This document shows, piece after piece, positions 1-12,562 of a stretch of 64,000 bases of DNA. The DNA is from Tamarix chinensis (taxonomy: Eukaryota > Streptophyta > Magnoliopsida > Caryophyllales > Tamaricaceae): positions 32,017,014-32,081,013 of the forward strand of contig CM060177.1 in assembly GCA_030549775.1 (NCBI GenBank). Reading direction: 5' to 3'. The notes beneath the pieces are model-generated. The model searched no databases. It saw nothing but the letters and a program-made list of their open reading frames with translations, and was not told the DNA's origin. The translations under genes and the position numbers were made by a program. How positions within the stretch are numbered: the first letter of the stretch is position 1; each line of letters starts with the position of its first letter.

Positions 1-1411
1 AGTCTTATTAGAGTGCAATCAGCGTTATTCCACATCACCTTATAAAGTATTTCTAAGGGTATGGTTAATCATCTTATTTATTTGATTTCAATCTATTTTA
101 ATTTAAATTATATGTTAATATGACTCGTACTAAGTTTTGTTTGGTTTTATTGGGATCTTCAAGGAGTTTTGATATTCTAATGGTGGAATGAGTCTCTCAT
201 ATTCTTAAGTCCCTTCTCTTAACTTTTAATATAAGGTAATATCTATTTTTCTTGTACTAAAACACAAATTTTGCTATTATGACATGTGTTGTAATGAATT
301 TTGGTAATTTTTTATGGTTTTGGCATATTTAGCATGTGTAATATATAATATGGATCAAATGATGTTTTTAATACTTGGAAACAGTTATATATTTTTTTAG
401 TAAGTTAATATAAGTCTGATAATTTTTATATGATTATTCTTGAATAATATGATACATAGATGTTTTAAAAAAGACATGAAATTAGGTGTTTTTAAAACTA
501 CAAAGTTGAGGTAACTTTCTAAGTAAGCTTATATCAAATGGATAAATGGATTGATGAAAATAATATTTCATATAAAATATATATGTTTCTAGTTTATCAC
601 AAATTTTATGGTTCATAAATTTGATATTTTTTTTTATACAAAAAGTTATGATCATTCTCTCACAAAAACTTAAAACTTTCAAAACAACTATTTTAGGTAT
701 TTAGGATTGGGTTTAAGCTCATGTTTGAAGACATACTTTGATTTCAGTAAAACTAATGGTCCATCATATTCATTGGCATTTTTAGGATAATTTTGATATA
801 TAATAGGTTGTCATTTGGGTTAGTAAAATATAATTTATGATTGTTTAAAGTTTGAGGAAGTTTAAGCAAATAAGATGGATGTTCTTCAAGTTTGTCATGA
901 ATATTCAAAGTCTTATTAAGTGATAACCCCTTAATAACCATAAGTAGGGTTAGTGATGATTTAATCATGTTCATGAGGATTAATAAAATTAATAATTTTA
1001 AGTAGGATTAATATAATAATAATCATAATTAGGCATAAAAATAACCAAAATATCCTTACGATGGTAAAACATGGAATATGTAAATAGTGGAAGTTAAATA
1101 TTGACAATTGACCTTGAATTTTAATTTTTTTTCAAGCACTCTAAGTCCAAACTTTGAATTTTTCTCTTTTTCTGAGTAATTAGCAATTTTTTTTTCCAAA
1201 AAATGGTATACGATCTCATTTAGCGATTACAAAATCAAATACATTTATTTTTTTTGCTCAAATAAACCTTAAGTTGCCTTATTAAGATGAAAATAATGAT
1301 ATTAAGGATTTAACTAGTGCAATTCTTATCAATTCATGTTAGCTTTGCATCCTAAGGTTTATATGTTTTATGATTCTAGTTTTGTGCTAGTTTTAAGTAC
1401 AATAATAAGCA
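1..1411. other. A+T-rich intergenic DNA, no gene seen
   Basis: Very A+T-rich sequence with no open frame that has recognisable protein features on either strand. The short frames here are full of Leu, Ile, Lys and Asn, as chance frames in A+T-rich DNA are. No terminal repeat or target-site duplication could be recognised. Confidence 0.6.
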
Positions 1412-1538
1412 TAAGTATATATCATTGTGTGTTGAACATTAAATACAACATAGTTAAATATTATTGTGTGTTGATCATTAAACACAACGTAAGTAAATAT
1501 CATTGAGCCATTGATCCTTACACACAACATAATATGAC
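1412..1538. repeat. Short degenerate tandem repeat, about 41 bp unit
   Basis: Three successive units share a pattern of TAAATAT-CATTG-TGTTGATCATTA-ACACAACAT, spaced about 41 bp apart. They lead directly into the larger 104 bp tandem repeat that follows. Nothing coding is visible. Confidence 0.6.
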
Positions 1539-1850
1539 TATGGCATTAAACCAAGTAAGGTGGGTATTTTATCCCCCATGAAAGCCTCTTCACTCTAATT
1601 ACCATTAAAGTGTGGGTTTTCACCAATTAAATGCATGTTTATATATGGCATTAAACTAAGTAAGGTGGGTATTGTATTCTCTATAAAAGCCTCTTGGCTC
1701 TGATGTCCATTAAGGTGTGGGTTTTACCAATTAAACACCCATTGGATATGGCATTAAAATAAGTAATATGGGTGTTGTTTCCCCTATTAAAGCCTATTAG
1801 CTCTTATATCCATTAAGGTGTGGGGTTTCACTAGTTAAATGCCCATTTTG
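1539..1850. repeat. Three-copy tandem repeat, about 104 bp unit
   Basis: Units start at 1539, 1644 and 1747. Each opens with TATGGCATTAAA, continues through AAGTAAGGTGGGTATT and AAAGCCT, and closes with ATTAAGGTGTGGGTTTCACC. The copies are clearly diverged by substitutions and small indels, so the array is old. It is probably a local duplication inside a decayed retroelement, but the parent element was not identified. Confidence 0.75.
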
Positions 1851-3279
1851 ATTTGATATATGGAGTTATGTAGTCATGTAAAGAGTTGATAACATGATAT
1901 TGATACATTATATTTTGGATGAGTGTAAAAAAATCCATGCTTCCATCCCTTGGGGGATTACATTAAATTATCTACACTAGGTTGCTTGAAAGTGTTAACA
2001 TATGTGAAAGTAATAGATGGAATCATGTGATTGCATGAGTTATGTTTTAAGTGCTCAAAGGAGCTAGGTTTTATTAAGTACTTAACCACATTTACGCTTT
2101 TTGTGGCATTGTCATGAACTTGGCATATGAGGGGAAGTAGTTAACCTTGTTTTGTAGGTAAGCTAATCTTGTGAATTCCTATATAGGGGACAACATTACA
2201 CCTTGTGTATGCTAATGCACTTTATTTTCCTTTACTATTTCCTTCAATTTGTTATATGATTTTAGTGTAAAGCTTAACAATTGACACTTCTTTGTTTATG
2301 TTTTAAACTACTTCATGTAAAGAGTTGTTTCACACTCTGATTCATTATTAAGTGAGTCTTACATCAATATTATATCAGGTGTTATCCACACCTTACTTCT
2401 TAGGATATAAGAGTCATTTTAGCCTTCCAAAGTCCAACTTCATTTTCCTACCTACCTTTTGACACTGTGCTTTATCTTCTCCATCCTTCAATCTTCTTCT
2501 TTACTACATCCATCTATCTAGCCTTTCATTTTAGTTCCATTAATTTGTAATAGTGCAGGTTCATCTATGCTAGAATCAAGTTATCAACAATATAAGTTTT
2601 TTTTTGCATTTTAGTTTTCAATTGATTGTTAAATATCTAATTTGTTGGCAAACTAAAACTGCTCTAATAATTAGATTAGAATTTTTTAGATTTCTCAAAT
2701 TATTTGTGGAACCAAATGAAAAGTTGAGAGAATTTGAGATGGAAAATGTCATGGCAGTTGAAGGCAATTTGCACATTGAACTTGTGCACTAGGCCATGCA
2801 TAATTAATGGTTTACACACCAATCTATTGTATGGTTGTTGCTTGCACCGCCAAGTTGTTGTGTCTTTTGTTGTCTGTTTTGTGTTGCCTGTGTAAAAATG
2901 AGATTGGTTGCTTGTGCATCTTACACCTTGCACACACATCGTGCATCTTGCGCACACTATTGCTGCAAACTCTTTAATATTTCTTAAATAATTTCAATTA
3001 TGTTATATTTATATATATATATATACATACATACATATTATTTAATTATGCTTATTATTTTAAATCTAAATAGCTAGTATTTTAATATTTAACTTAGAAC
3101 AATTAAAGTTATTATACATATACTATTAATTTAATTTAAATATTTTACATCTAAATAATTTAAGTTAAATCAATATCATAAGTTATTTAGGTTTGCATAT
3201 TTATTCAAAATTATTTACATTAAACCGTTGATTTTAAAAGTCTAAATCAGTTATACTTGAATTTTGTTTATTCTAGGTT
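1851..3279. other. Intergenic DNA, no gene seen
   Basis: No recognisable coding frame. A short AT microsatellite lies near 3008-3038 (ATATAT running into ATACATAC). Nothing else is supportable. Confidence 0.5.
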
Positions 3280-3445
3280 ATGTGTGCATCTTGCCTAGGT
3301 TGTGTGTGTGCATGGGCGTTGTGCGCATCAATGTATTGTGTGTGTGCATGGCATGGGTGTTGTGCGCATCATCACTAAATTGATCGGGGGAGTCGTGCTT
3401 GTGCATATGTGCTGTTGGTAGTGCACATCGCTTGTGCACGTGATA
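3280..3445. repeat. GT-rich, alternating purine-pyrimidine tract
   Basis: A patch of GTGTGTGTGCATG, TTGTGCGCATCA and GTGCACATCG motifs. One of these segments is repeated about 38 bp apart, near 3301 and 3339. A related patch with GTGCATCTTGCACAC motifs lies at about 2905-2960. The alternating purine-pyrimidine character stands out from the A+T-rich surroundings. No function can be assigned. Confidence 0.55.
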
Positions 3446-3739
3446 AAGAAAGGTATCTCGTCTCCGAAAGTAATAGTATATTTAGAATCAAAATAAATAA
3501 TACGTCTTTCCATGGCATTATTAAATTTGTTATTGTTGCTATCATTATCAAGATTAACAAGATTGCTCCTTAAGTCTGCCATAGCCTGCCTGCGTTCTTC
3601 GTCAAGAAAAGTTGTGTGAAGGCTATGTAGGTTGTAGGGAAAACAGTAATCATGAAAAGAAATAAGAGAATGAGAATAGAGCTATTTTTTTTTATCATTA
3701 TTTTATATAAAAATTGTGTTGTTTCCTTTTACAACACCT

Positions 3740-4355
3740 CTTTTTCCCGAGGGATTCCAACTTTAATTTTGGGCCATCAATTTTAATGAAAAAAATTAGA
3801 TACAATTACATATTAGATTCATTTAGACTTTTATCTTTCTAATTAGGCTAATTATATATATATTTTTTCTATCAACTAGGTCAATTTTTAAATTTTCTTT
3901 ATTATACTCTTTTTATGGTGACTAATATAGTCAACAAAGTAATTTTAAGAATACTGACTACATCTAAATTTGAAAAAAATTCTATTTAATTATTTAGATA
4001 TTAGATATAATTAAAAAGCTGAATTTAAAAATGAACGTACTTGAAAAAAAATATGATGATTAACCTAATTGAAAAAATAAACGTCTAATAGAACATAATC
4101 TATAATTTATTTTTAAAATAGTACACATTTATTAGTGAGAATTTATAAATGAATCGGCTCATAATGATGTGTTTATTTAGTCGCATAAACTTATGGTTCG
4201 TCAGATTTGAAATAACTGATATTTTGAAGATTAATAATTTGCTGATAAATTTTGTTTTTCCTTAAACTACCTTCACATTGTTTTTTTATTTTCTTTGAGA
4301 TGTACCCTGACATTATTAACCTTATTAAAGTGGTGGAAGAGTCGATGACTAAGAC
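3740..4355 (+). repeat. Dispersed repeat, left copy flanking the peroxiredoxin gene
   Basis: This segment resembles 10790-11069 in the same orientation. Shared landmarks in the same order are a GGGCCATCAATTTTAATGAAAAA-like start, TTTATTTGTGAGAA-TTA--AATGAATCGGCTCATAATGAT, TGTTTA-TTAGTC, TTCCTTAAACTACCTTCACATT, TTTCTTTGAGATGTACC, and CATTATT--TTAAAGTGGTG. Identity is patchy, so these are old copies of a dispersed element. No ends or coding content are visible. Confidence 0.6.
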
Positions 4356-6000
4356 ATGTGATAGTAATAGATAATTGTAAGTCTTATTTTCTCATTAAGG
4401 TTTATACTTTTGGGTTCATTTTATATCATATTTTAAACATTCATTCATTCATTTTCTATTCTAATCATTGGAGTTGTAATAGACTAAAATTTTCATTGAT
4501 TAATCAACTAAAATGACTCCATAATATTTTATGAGATCCTAAATATTATTAGAAATAAAAACAAGAATGCATACGGCAAAAGGCTTTTATTGCAGAAGTT
4601 TTCTTTCTTGCACTGGTGTCTCATAAATTTCTAGCTAGCAAATCAGCCACTCGAGGCTGATTGGAGGATAAATTAATTTGTACGTTTCTATAAGACCGAT
4701 CAAGCTACAAGATGCACAGTCGGCCATCTAGAGGCGATCTGGTCCAAAAATCAGATGTCAAATCCCCTTATCGAACAAGCCTTGCATCCAGCATTTAAAG
4801 GAGTAAGTGAGTTGGTAAAACCCACTTCAGTCTCGGCAATTGTGTAGACCGGGTTTGCTTCTGCCATCAACACTAGCTTCAACAAAAGGCTCGGGCGGAG
4901 GAGGTGTTTAGCGCAGTTGTCGTAAGTAAAAATAGTCTTCAACTTCACGAACTAATTGACATTGTCTTGAACCGTAACTCACAATAATTTAAAAATCAAC
5001 CAAAACGTTAAGCAACCTATGTAAATTTCCACCATGTAGGCGTCTTATCGGTGTGTTGGACCGGTGGTAGAGGGTGAAATATGAAAAATTCACTCCAGAA
5101 GAAAATAATCTGCGTAAACAGGTGAGGGAAGCATTTTGAGGAGATACTAATCTGAAAAATGAAACCACATTAAACAGGAATCTGCCATGACTTTCGCTCC
5201 TACGGCCCCCGCCCGCAAGGGATTCATTTATGGTAGCCTAGGGTCCCCTCCAATCACCGTGGTGGGCTAAACAAGCAGATGCCTATAAAATTACCTTCAC
5301 AAGTCTCCCACTATAATTGTTAATGATAAAATGTTGATGACAACATTGCCAAATTTTCAGTAACTACCTAATCTGATATACATTAATAATATATAAAGCA
5401 AATGAAAAGTAGCCCAGTAATGATCATGTTTGATAACCTATTTAAAATAAAATAAATTAATATAAAACAATAATTTTAAGACATTTGGAAGGGGTTAGTA
5501 AGTTTAATTAATTAATACAGGACATTTTAATAATAAAAAAAGGATAAATGGTATAAAAAATTAGATATTTAGGTAGAAGTAATGGAGTATAAAAAAATCA
5601 AATTATAAGACATTTTTGATAACCTACTTCTAAAACTTAGTCATAAATAAACTATAATTAATGAGATTATAAAGATACAAAATTAATAAAAAAATAAAAT
5701 GTAACTAACCACCTACAGTATACTTTATTAGTAAATATAAATATAAATTGCTACACAACGGTGCTTAGACAGCCCAATCTAAACATACGGAGACCCGAGA
5801 AAAATACGTGTCCCCTAGCTGGTCAGTGGTCGCTACTAATGCAAGTGCTCCTAACTTGTTACGCGTAGAGCGGACACAATACGGCAGGCCAAAACACACT
5901 ACTCACATGGGGTCATTCAATGTTCTTTGGCCTAAATTACGGCCAACTCAGGGAAAGGGCTCAACCAACGGCTAGAAGAGAGCCACTTTTTCAACATTAT
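4356..6000. other. Intergenic DNA upstream of the peroxiredoxin 3' end, no gene seen
   Basis: Base composition is more balanced at 4560-5300 and 5750-6000 than in the flanks, but no long frame or recognisable domain was found on either strand. One short minus-strand frame at 4751-4948 has no family features that I recognise. The balanced patches could be remnants of an unidentified element or an unannotated transcript. Confidence 0.4.
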
Positions 6001-6342
6001 ACACCACCTTTAATTGTGGGAAATGTTTAGATAAACCAATGCCAGACTTCTCCCTCCGAGGGCCGTCAGATTCCATAGCAGAACATATGCTACAATCAAA
6101 CAAAACAAATGTGCTCTCTTACAAACGTGCTCTAACCAAGAAGAATCAACCTATTTGTGTTGACCACAACATTTCACCTCATAATTGAACGGGAATTCTG
6201 GATTTAACAACTTTATTCCCAAAGGAAGCAGAAGCTCAAAATTTTGTGTTCGATAATACATTTGATGATATAGAACATAATCCTAAACTCATGGAACACT
6301 AATATAGAGCTGCCTCATCCGAGAATTGACATGGTTTCCAGC

Positions 6343-9300
6343 TTAAATTGCAGCGAAGTACTCCTTACTGAGCTTGGGGTCAGGCTTCATTGACTTCTCA
6401 CCAGGCTTCCACCCAGCAGGGCAAACTTCATCTGGATTCTCCTGCACATACTGCAAAGCCTGCACAAACAGTGATATTTCCGAGGATCAATCAGACAAGC
6501 TTGTTTGCAAGATTGGGAAATCATACTTAAGAACAGACCAAAAAATTCAATCAATCAATGGATTGAAATAAATAGACTCCAGCCTCCATGTACTCATCAA
6601 AGCTAAGCAATAACACAGGTCTTGTCGGAGCATTGATGTGTGCATATATACCTGAAGTGTTCGTAGGGTCTCATCAACACTACGTCCAATGGCAAGGTTG
6701 TTGATGGTGGAGTGTTGAATGATTCCTTCCTTGTCAATGATAAACAATCCTCTGAGAGCGATTCCCTGATCATGACAGAACCCATTTCATAAAAATTTCT
6801 ATCCCAGCTAATGAACCAACCAGTTTGCATGCCTAGCTGATTGTTTAATGAATTGCTATTTAAAGATTAGGGGTCACTGAACAGTTATTTGGAAGCCCGG
6901 AATCCCTTGGTTTTCCAGACAACCTTGGACTGTATCTTACCACACCATGCACACCAAACACAAATATGGAAATGTTGTTCAAAATTATCAACTATTTAAC
7001 ACAATTGTATGATTGAGGATAACCTAGGAGAGCTCTTCAAGCTCTTTACAAGATTAGCAAACAGAACTTTTCAACATTTTTCTAGAAAGAAACAACTCGA
7101 CATATAAGAAACCCGATATCAAAGCAAATGTTAATCAACTTAATACCTGATCTGGGATCAACACATTGTAAGCTTTGGAAACTGATTTGGTGACATCAGA
7201 AATCAGTGGGTACTTCAAATCACCCAGACCACCAGACTTCCTGTCTGTTTGAACCCAGGCAAGGTGAGAGAACTGCACATATGGTTCATTTATCAAGCTC
7301 CATGTGAGTAAATGGGACCAATGGGAACAAACGGGGGACAAACATCAAACAGCATATATGATACATGTATCAAGCTCGATGCGAGTAAATGGGACAAATG
7401 AGAGAAAGACAAATATCAATCCAAAGTTTCAGTATCAAGTTAAGCAAAGCTAAAATAGATAACTGCAATAAGGGAAGCTGAATAAACCAATGCTCTGTAG
7501 CATAAGCATTCACTGTTAAGGATTTCAAGGTAAATACATAAAAGACCACAGTGAAACAAAATGACAGGATTTAAAAGACCCAATTACAGAACCTGACTAA
7601 CTGAAATTAGCATCGATCACATATCTACTTGGGATCAAGCAGCTGAAGTATGAAGTGTCCAAAATTACTAATCAAGAATTGAAACATAATATTAACCCAT
7701 ATCAGCTTGGGATCAAGAAGTAGAAGTATGAATTGTCCACAATTTCTAATCAAAAGCCAAAAAAACCCATTGTTACCATCTGATCCGAGAGAGTGAAAGA
7801 GAGTTTCGTGAAAACTCAACCAATTTTTGCAATGCACATGAATTGACAGCTATTGATCAGGGAAAACAATTTACGGATGAGGTTACCCATATCTAATACT
7901 ATGAGATGCAGAAGAAAATATTAAACCGTCAGGATGCTCAGTCTCCAACAGTTTCATTTCCCAGATTGAAGTTGTTACTACCGAATGACAGAAATGAAGT
8001 TCAAGAAATAATGTTTCAAGGCAGGACAAATTTACTCAAGGAAGGAACAAATAGCTCAGCATATCATTAAAAAGGTAATGAAAATGACACGTTTCATCCG
8101 ATATAACTCTCATGTAAACAAGACCAAAAAGGCAACCAAAATCACCACACTGATTTCCATTGATAAAACATTCATATAATGAAAGCATATGATGATAAAT
8201 TCCTCACATGGTACTATAACATAGTGGCGTGAAATAAGAAATACACAGGTTTTGGACCAAAATATAATAAAGTTAACTAGTTAAGAGGCAACAAAAGATT
8301 AGATAAAAGGCTTACAACACTGTCTACGGATACACCAAGAACTTCAGTGTTCAACTTCTCGAACTCTGCATACCGGTCACTGAAAGCAGTGATCTCTGCA
8401 TGTATCATAAACACAAGGTGAAAAAATTCCTGCAGCATTTATAAATTCGAAATTTTTGAATTTGGCATCAAGCTCACCAGTTGGGCAAACAAAAGTGAAG
8501 TCCAATGGGTAGAAAAACAATATTACATATTTCTTTCCTCTGTAGTCTGACAGCTTAACCTACAGAAAACAATGTCATGAAAATTAGCAAAATCACAACC
8601 TTGAAAATGAATGCATAAATTATATGTATGCCCTCAAGGCAGGCTAAATCACATATTTGTTTATAGTGAAATGCTTCGGCTTCTTTTAATGATCCAAAAG
8701 AAGCTAACAGAAGGTTAACGAATGGAACTAATTATGCAATTGTAGATTTAAAACAGAAACAGGTTGTGGTGACACGATATAGAAGATCAATGAACCACGA
8801 GCATCAGATCATTGGCCAATTAGAGTAAGGTCCACCAAAGACTTACATTGATGAACTCCTGATCAAATACAGCCTCGGCCTCAAAATCGGGTGCTTCATT
8901 CCCAACCAAAGGAAGTTCTCCCTGCACAATTTAAAGTGTACATAATTAGATCACTTGTTGTGATGCAGCAGAAGTCATATAGATAACACAAAAAGTGCTG
9001 CAATGCTCGGAAAATAGAGTTGTAGTGATAATTGGAAACATTGAGCAAACAAATGATATGTGCAGGAACAGCACTATCACCGCCATGAAAGTCATTAAGG
9101 CTCCTATTTAAAAGACTACTATACCACAGAAAAGGATTAAAGGAATCTGAGCTCTAAGACGCACACACCTCATCCAGAACACTCATTGCAATTACGCACT
9201 ATGTAACACCCACATTTCTAATTCAATCAACTATTTCTACCCCATGAATGATGCAGTCACAGCGAATTCTCACATATGGCAGTACACATACAATCAAATA

Positions 9301-10137
9301 CCAGCTGAGGAAAACCAATGAGAAAACTATAAGCACGATGACCTGATCCAACATGAAAAGAAGACTATACTAGGCCTATTCGCTTTGTGGTACAGATGAT
9401 AAAGCTCGGTTGATTGCCTGATAGAGCTAGCAAAACAAATTGAAAATGTGCTTATGCAGAAAAAGAATAAGTTGTTTGCAGCTCTTAATGCGTCACATTG
9501 CACCTTCACATTCAACCTTGCAGTTTTTAGATAGAGTTCAATTGCACTACGCTTTTGAATGAATTGCGAGGGGAGATGAAAAAATGGATACGTAATGTTT
9601 TTGACGACTGCCAAGGGGTGCTAGACTGCGAGCACTGCAGTAATTGGTAGCATTGCTAGTGCGGTTGACCACACAGTCTAGTGCAATTTGACCAAAGAAT
9701 ATAGAGGCATTGAGCCAACAACCACTTGACGGAATTCCGAACGCTATCATTCAAAAGAACACGAATTGCTCATTTGAGCAAATTATCTAAAGACGGACTA
9801 AAACAAAAACTTGCAGCCAAAGTAGTGAAAATTTAACATCTCCAGGCAGAAGAACTTGAAAACCAAGAATCGAATGAGCACAAGCAACAGGGGGGTGTTG
9901 ACTTACAGCCCTCACGACGAAACTGCGTCTGGCGGAGTGAGAGGAACGGCAAGATGAGGCAGGAAGAGGAAAGTGACGGAGAGACGAAGAGCTGCGGAGG
10001 CCACTGAAAGAGTTCTGAGCAGTTAGGGTTTGAGCAAATGGCTTCGCAATAGAAGCAGCTGCCAATTTCCCAGCAGCCCTAGGGTTTGATGACGATGGCG
10101 AGAGAACAGCGGCTGAAGTTGGGGCTGCGCACGCCAT
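6343..10137 (-). CDS. BAS1: Chloroplast 2-Cys peroxiredoxin (BAS1 type), seven exons
   Basis: Thiol peroxidase that reduces H2O2 and alkyl hydroperoxides in the chloroplast stroma, regenerated in plants by NTRC or thioredoxins (family knowledge). Coding exons on the minus strand are 9907-10137, 8847-8921, 8478-8559, 8316-8395, 7147-7272, 6652-6765 and 6343-6459, all joined by GT-AG introns in frame. Together they make 825 bp, or 274 residues plus TAA. Residues 1 to about 70 are rich in Ala, Ser and Arg and form a typical transit peptide. The mature domain carries the peroxidatic Cys127 in FVCPT and the resolving Cys249 in EVCPAGW. GGLG (170-173) and the C-terminal YF (270-271) are the eukaryotic signatures of sensitivity to overoxidation. 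The start is the first ATG before the transit peptide and the length fits the family. No key residue is missing. Intron 4 (7273-8315) holds two small tandem duplications. Confidence 0.97.
7291..7440. repeat. Tandem duplication in peroxiredoxin intron 4, 77 bp unit
   Basis: The segment beginning TATCAAGCTCCATGTGAGTA at 7291 is repeated at 7368 as TATCAAGCTCGATGCGAGTA, and the following AAATGGGAC and GACAAA-ATCAA stretches are also shared. It lies wholly inside intron 4. Confidence 0.7.
7628..7765. repeat. Second tandem duplication in peroxiredoxin intron 4, 78 bp unit
   Basis: CTTGGGATCAAGCAGCTGAA at 7628 recurs at 7706 as CTTGGGATCAAGAAGTAGAA. Both are followed by GTATGAA-TGTCCA-AATT-CTAATCAA. 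It is independent of the 7291 duplication but has nearly the same unit length. Confidence 0.7.
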
Positions 10138-10140
10138 TGC

Positions 10141-10789
10141 AACAACTCAGTCCAAGCCTTCTCTCTCTATCTAGAAGGCTGGTTTACGACTTTATGGTGA
10201 AGAGGCTTCAGGAAAGTAGATAAGTGAACTGAGGATTGACAATAGAAGTAGAGGCTTGGCTGGTTTTTAAAGTCGTTGTTGTGGCCACCGCAGCCCGCGG
10301 GGATTTATTTAGTATATTTTTAGTATTTTTGAAGTGTTTTTTAATAGTAATAATTATAATATAATTATATTAAATGTAAACTAGTAATTTTTTGTTTTAC
10401 TTAAAAATTTATACGTATACTTTTTTATAAAATAATAAAAATAATTTTAATTTTCACTTATATATTCATAAAAAATATAAAAATAGAGTTAATATATATA
10501 TAGTATATTATAATTTTTTTAAGTAGATTATTTTTTATACAAAATTTTACTACTAAAATGAATTAGTTTTTTATATAGAAAAATTAATTGCTTAATAATA
10601 CACATAAAAAAATACTAAAAATATATTATTAGAGGAGCAATGCACTTTAACCTTTTTTAAGTTGGTGGTGGACCGGTGGTGACATGACCTTGTTTATTGG
10701 ACGGAGGAATGAAGTGGATAGATGGTTAAACTTTTGAATAGTGATATCAACCTATAAGATTTTGAGAATTGTATTTTTTCCACTAGTAA
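10141..10789. other. Region upstream of the peroxiredoxin gene
   Basis: This should hold the promoter of the minus-strand peroxiredoxin gene. The first 170 bp (10141-10310) is of balanced composition and includes the probable 5' leader. Beyond that it becomes very A+T-rich. No unambiguous TATA box or other element could be chosen. Confidence 0.4.
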
Positions 10790-11069
10790 ATATCTTACAA
10801 CCATTTTGGCATATTATTTTTTGAGTTTCGTTTAATTTTGAGCAATCAATATTGATGAAAAAATATATATTTATTTGTGAGAAATTACTAGATGAATCTG
10901 CTCATAATGATTTGTTTAATTAGTCACAAATAATTATGGTCCCTCCAATTTAAAATAAGAGAATTTTAGCAATTTTTTGGTATGTTTTTTTTTCTTAAGT
11001 TACTCTTACATTATTTTTTTTTTCCTTTGAGAGATACCTTACATTATTAAAGTGGTGCAAGAATTAATA
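10790..11069 (+). repeat. Dispersed repeat, right copy
   Basis: Direct-orientation relative of 3740-4355, with the same ordered landmarks (AATCAATATTGATGAAAAA, GAAATTACTAGATGAATC, GCTCATAATGAT, TTAGTCA, CTTAAGTTACTC, CCTTTGAGAGATACC, TTAAAGTGGTG). It ends where the LTR-like sequence at 11070 begins. Confidence 0.6.
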
Positions 11070-11879
11070 TCTAACACCCCCAAATTTTAGAACTTAAAAT
11101 TTTCTTTTTAAATAGTTAATAGCGGAAGCTAAAACACAAAATATAGGAACATTATGCTGCATCTAGCATAGAAAAGGCGCTCCATATGCCTAGTATATGC
11201 CGGGTGTAAGGCAAAAGTAACCTTATACCTAGGAATCAAGTATGGAAAGCACTTGATTCTACCGCAATACAGGATACAAAATAGAGAGAAGGGAATAAAT
11301 AGTGAAGACAGAAGACTAAGAGTCCAAAGAGAGATAGAGATATCCGGATAACCCTACCTTTTATAAATTCATTTAGTGCTCACCCAAAGCATGCACATCA
11401 AACTAATAATCATCAATCACTTGCAAAATAAGACAGATCTACTCTTGAGAATGAACAACATGCATGAAAAGGATTATCTGTATGCTATGTATTAAGTAAG
11501 GTAACAATACAGTCAAAACTAGAATAACATATAACTACATACATTCACAGTGAAAAGTAGTATACATGTAAGATACAAGAATCAACACAAGGCAATTACT
11601 GGTTCGAATTCATATTATTATATGTGATATAACCCATTCTTTTATTTACACTGAGTTCAGGGACCCCACTATTCTTAATCATGTGCAACAGACTCAAACA
11701 CCTCCCATGACAAAATGCTCCTAGCCACTATTGTTAAGCCGGTGTAACAGGCTCTACACCTTCCAGGGACAAATGCTCCTAGCCACTATTCTTAAACTAG
11801 TGGAATGGTCTGAAGCACCTCCCAGGGTAAAACGCGCCTGACGCTATTATTAAACCAGTAGAACGAACTCCTATACCTC
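11070..11879 (-). mobile_element. Outer, older LTR remnant, left part
   Basis: Begins with CTAACACCCCCAAATTTTAG, a mutated form of the TGTAACACCCC end seen at 11880. It continues with a GCGGAAGC motif also found in the inner element, then three degenerate units containing CC-GGGACAAATGCTCCTAGCCACTATT. The same kind of unit resumes at 16549, so this repeat was split by the inner element. Orientation is inferred from the LTR end type. Confidence 0.6.
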
Positions 11880-12562
11880 TGTAACACCCCAAAATTCACT
11901 AAATTTTTTTTTCTTAAAAGCGGAAGCAATTAAATTAGAAGCACTGAAAACCTGTGAATTCTGGAAATATTACCGCCACACTTAGTACCAGACCGGTTCT
12001 CTCCGACCGTTCCAGTACCAGGTGCTAAGGCTAAGAAAAGAAATAATCAATACAATTCAATTTCCAAATAAGCATTAAACGGTTGTAAAACAAAATCAGA
12101 GTACGCATCAAGAAATGTAATTCATTTCCAAAAGAGAATTAAACTTACAACCGATAAAAGATTAACAAAAAGAATTAGAGTCATATAAAGACTATAATAT
12201 GGCCACAACTCTCTTGAATCTCGAGTCAAACATGCTCAACACTCAGCCCCAACTGATATCTCGCCCACCTGCACAAATCAGAAGGGCATACTACTCGTGG
12301 GAATGAGCAGCACCCATAAAAAGGGTGATCAGTACGCTACGTACTGAGTAAGGTAACCGAGCACTAAGGCCAACACGTAAGCACATAATCCATGCAGAAT
12401 AATAATAGGCATAATCCAATATAACAATATAAAGGTATATGAACAATTCAGGTAAAAGTACAAATGCCCAATCATAATCCAGATTAATTGTTTAATTAAT
12501 CTCTTATCATAATCCAATTCACACCATGCCTTTTATCAAATCCATGCGAGCAGAGGAACACC

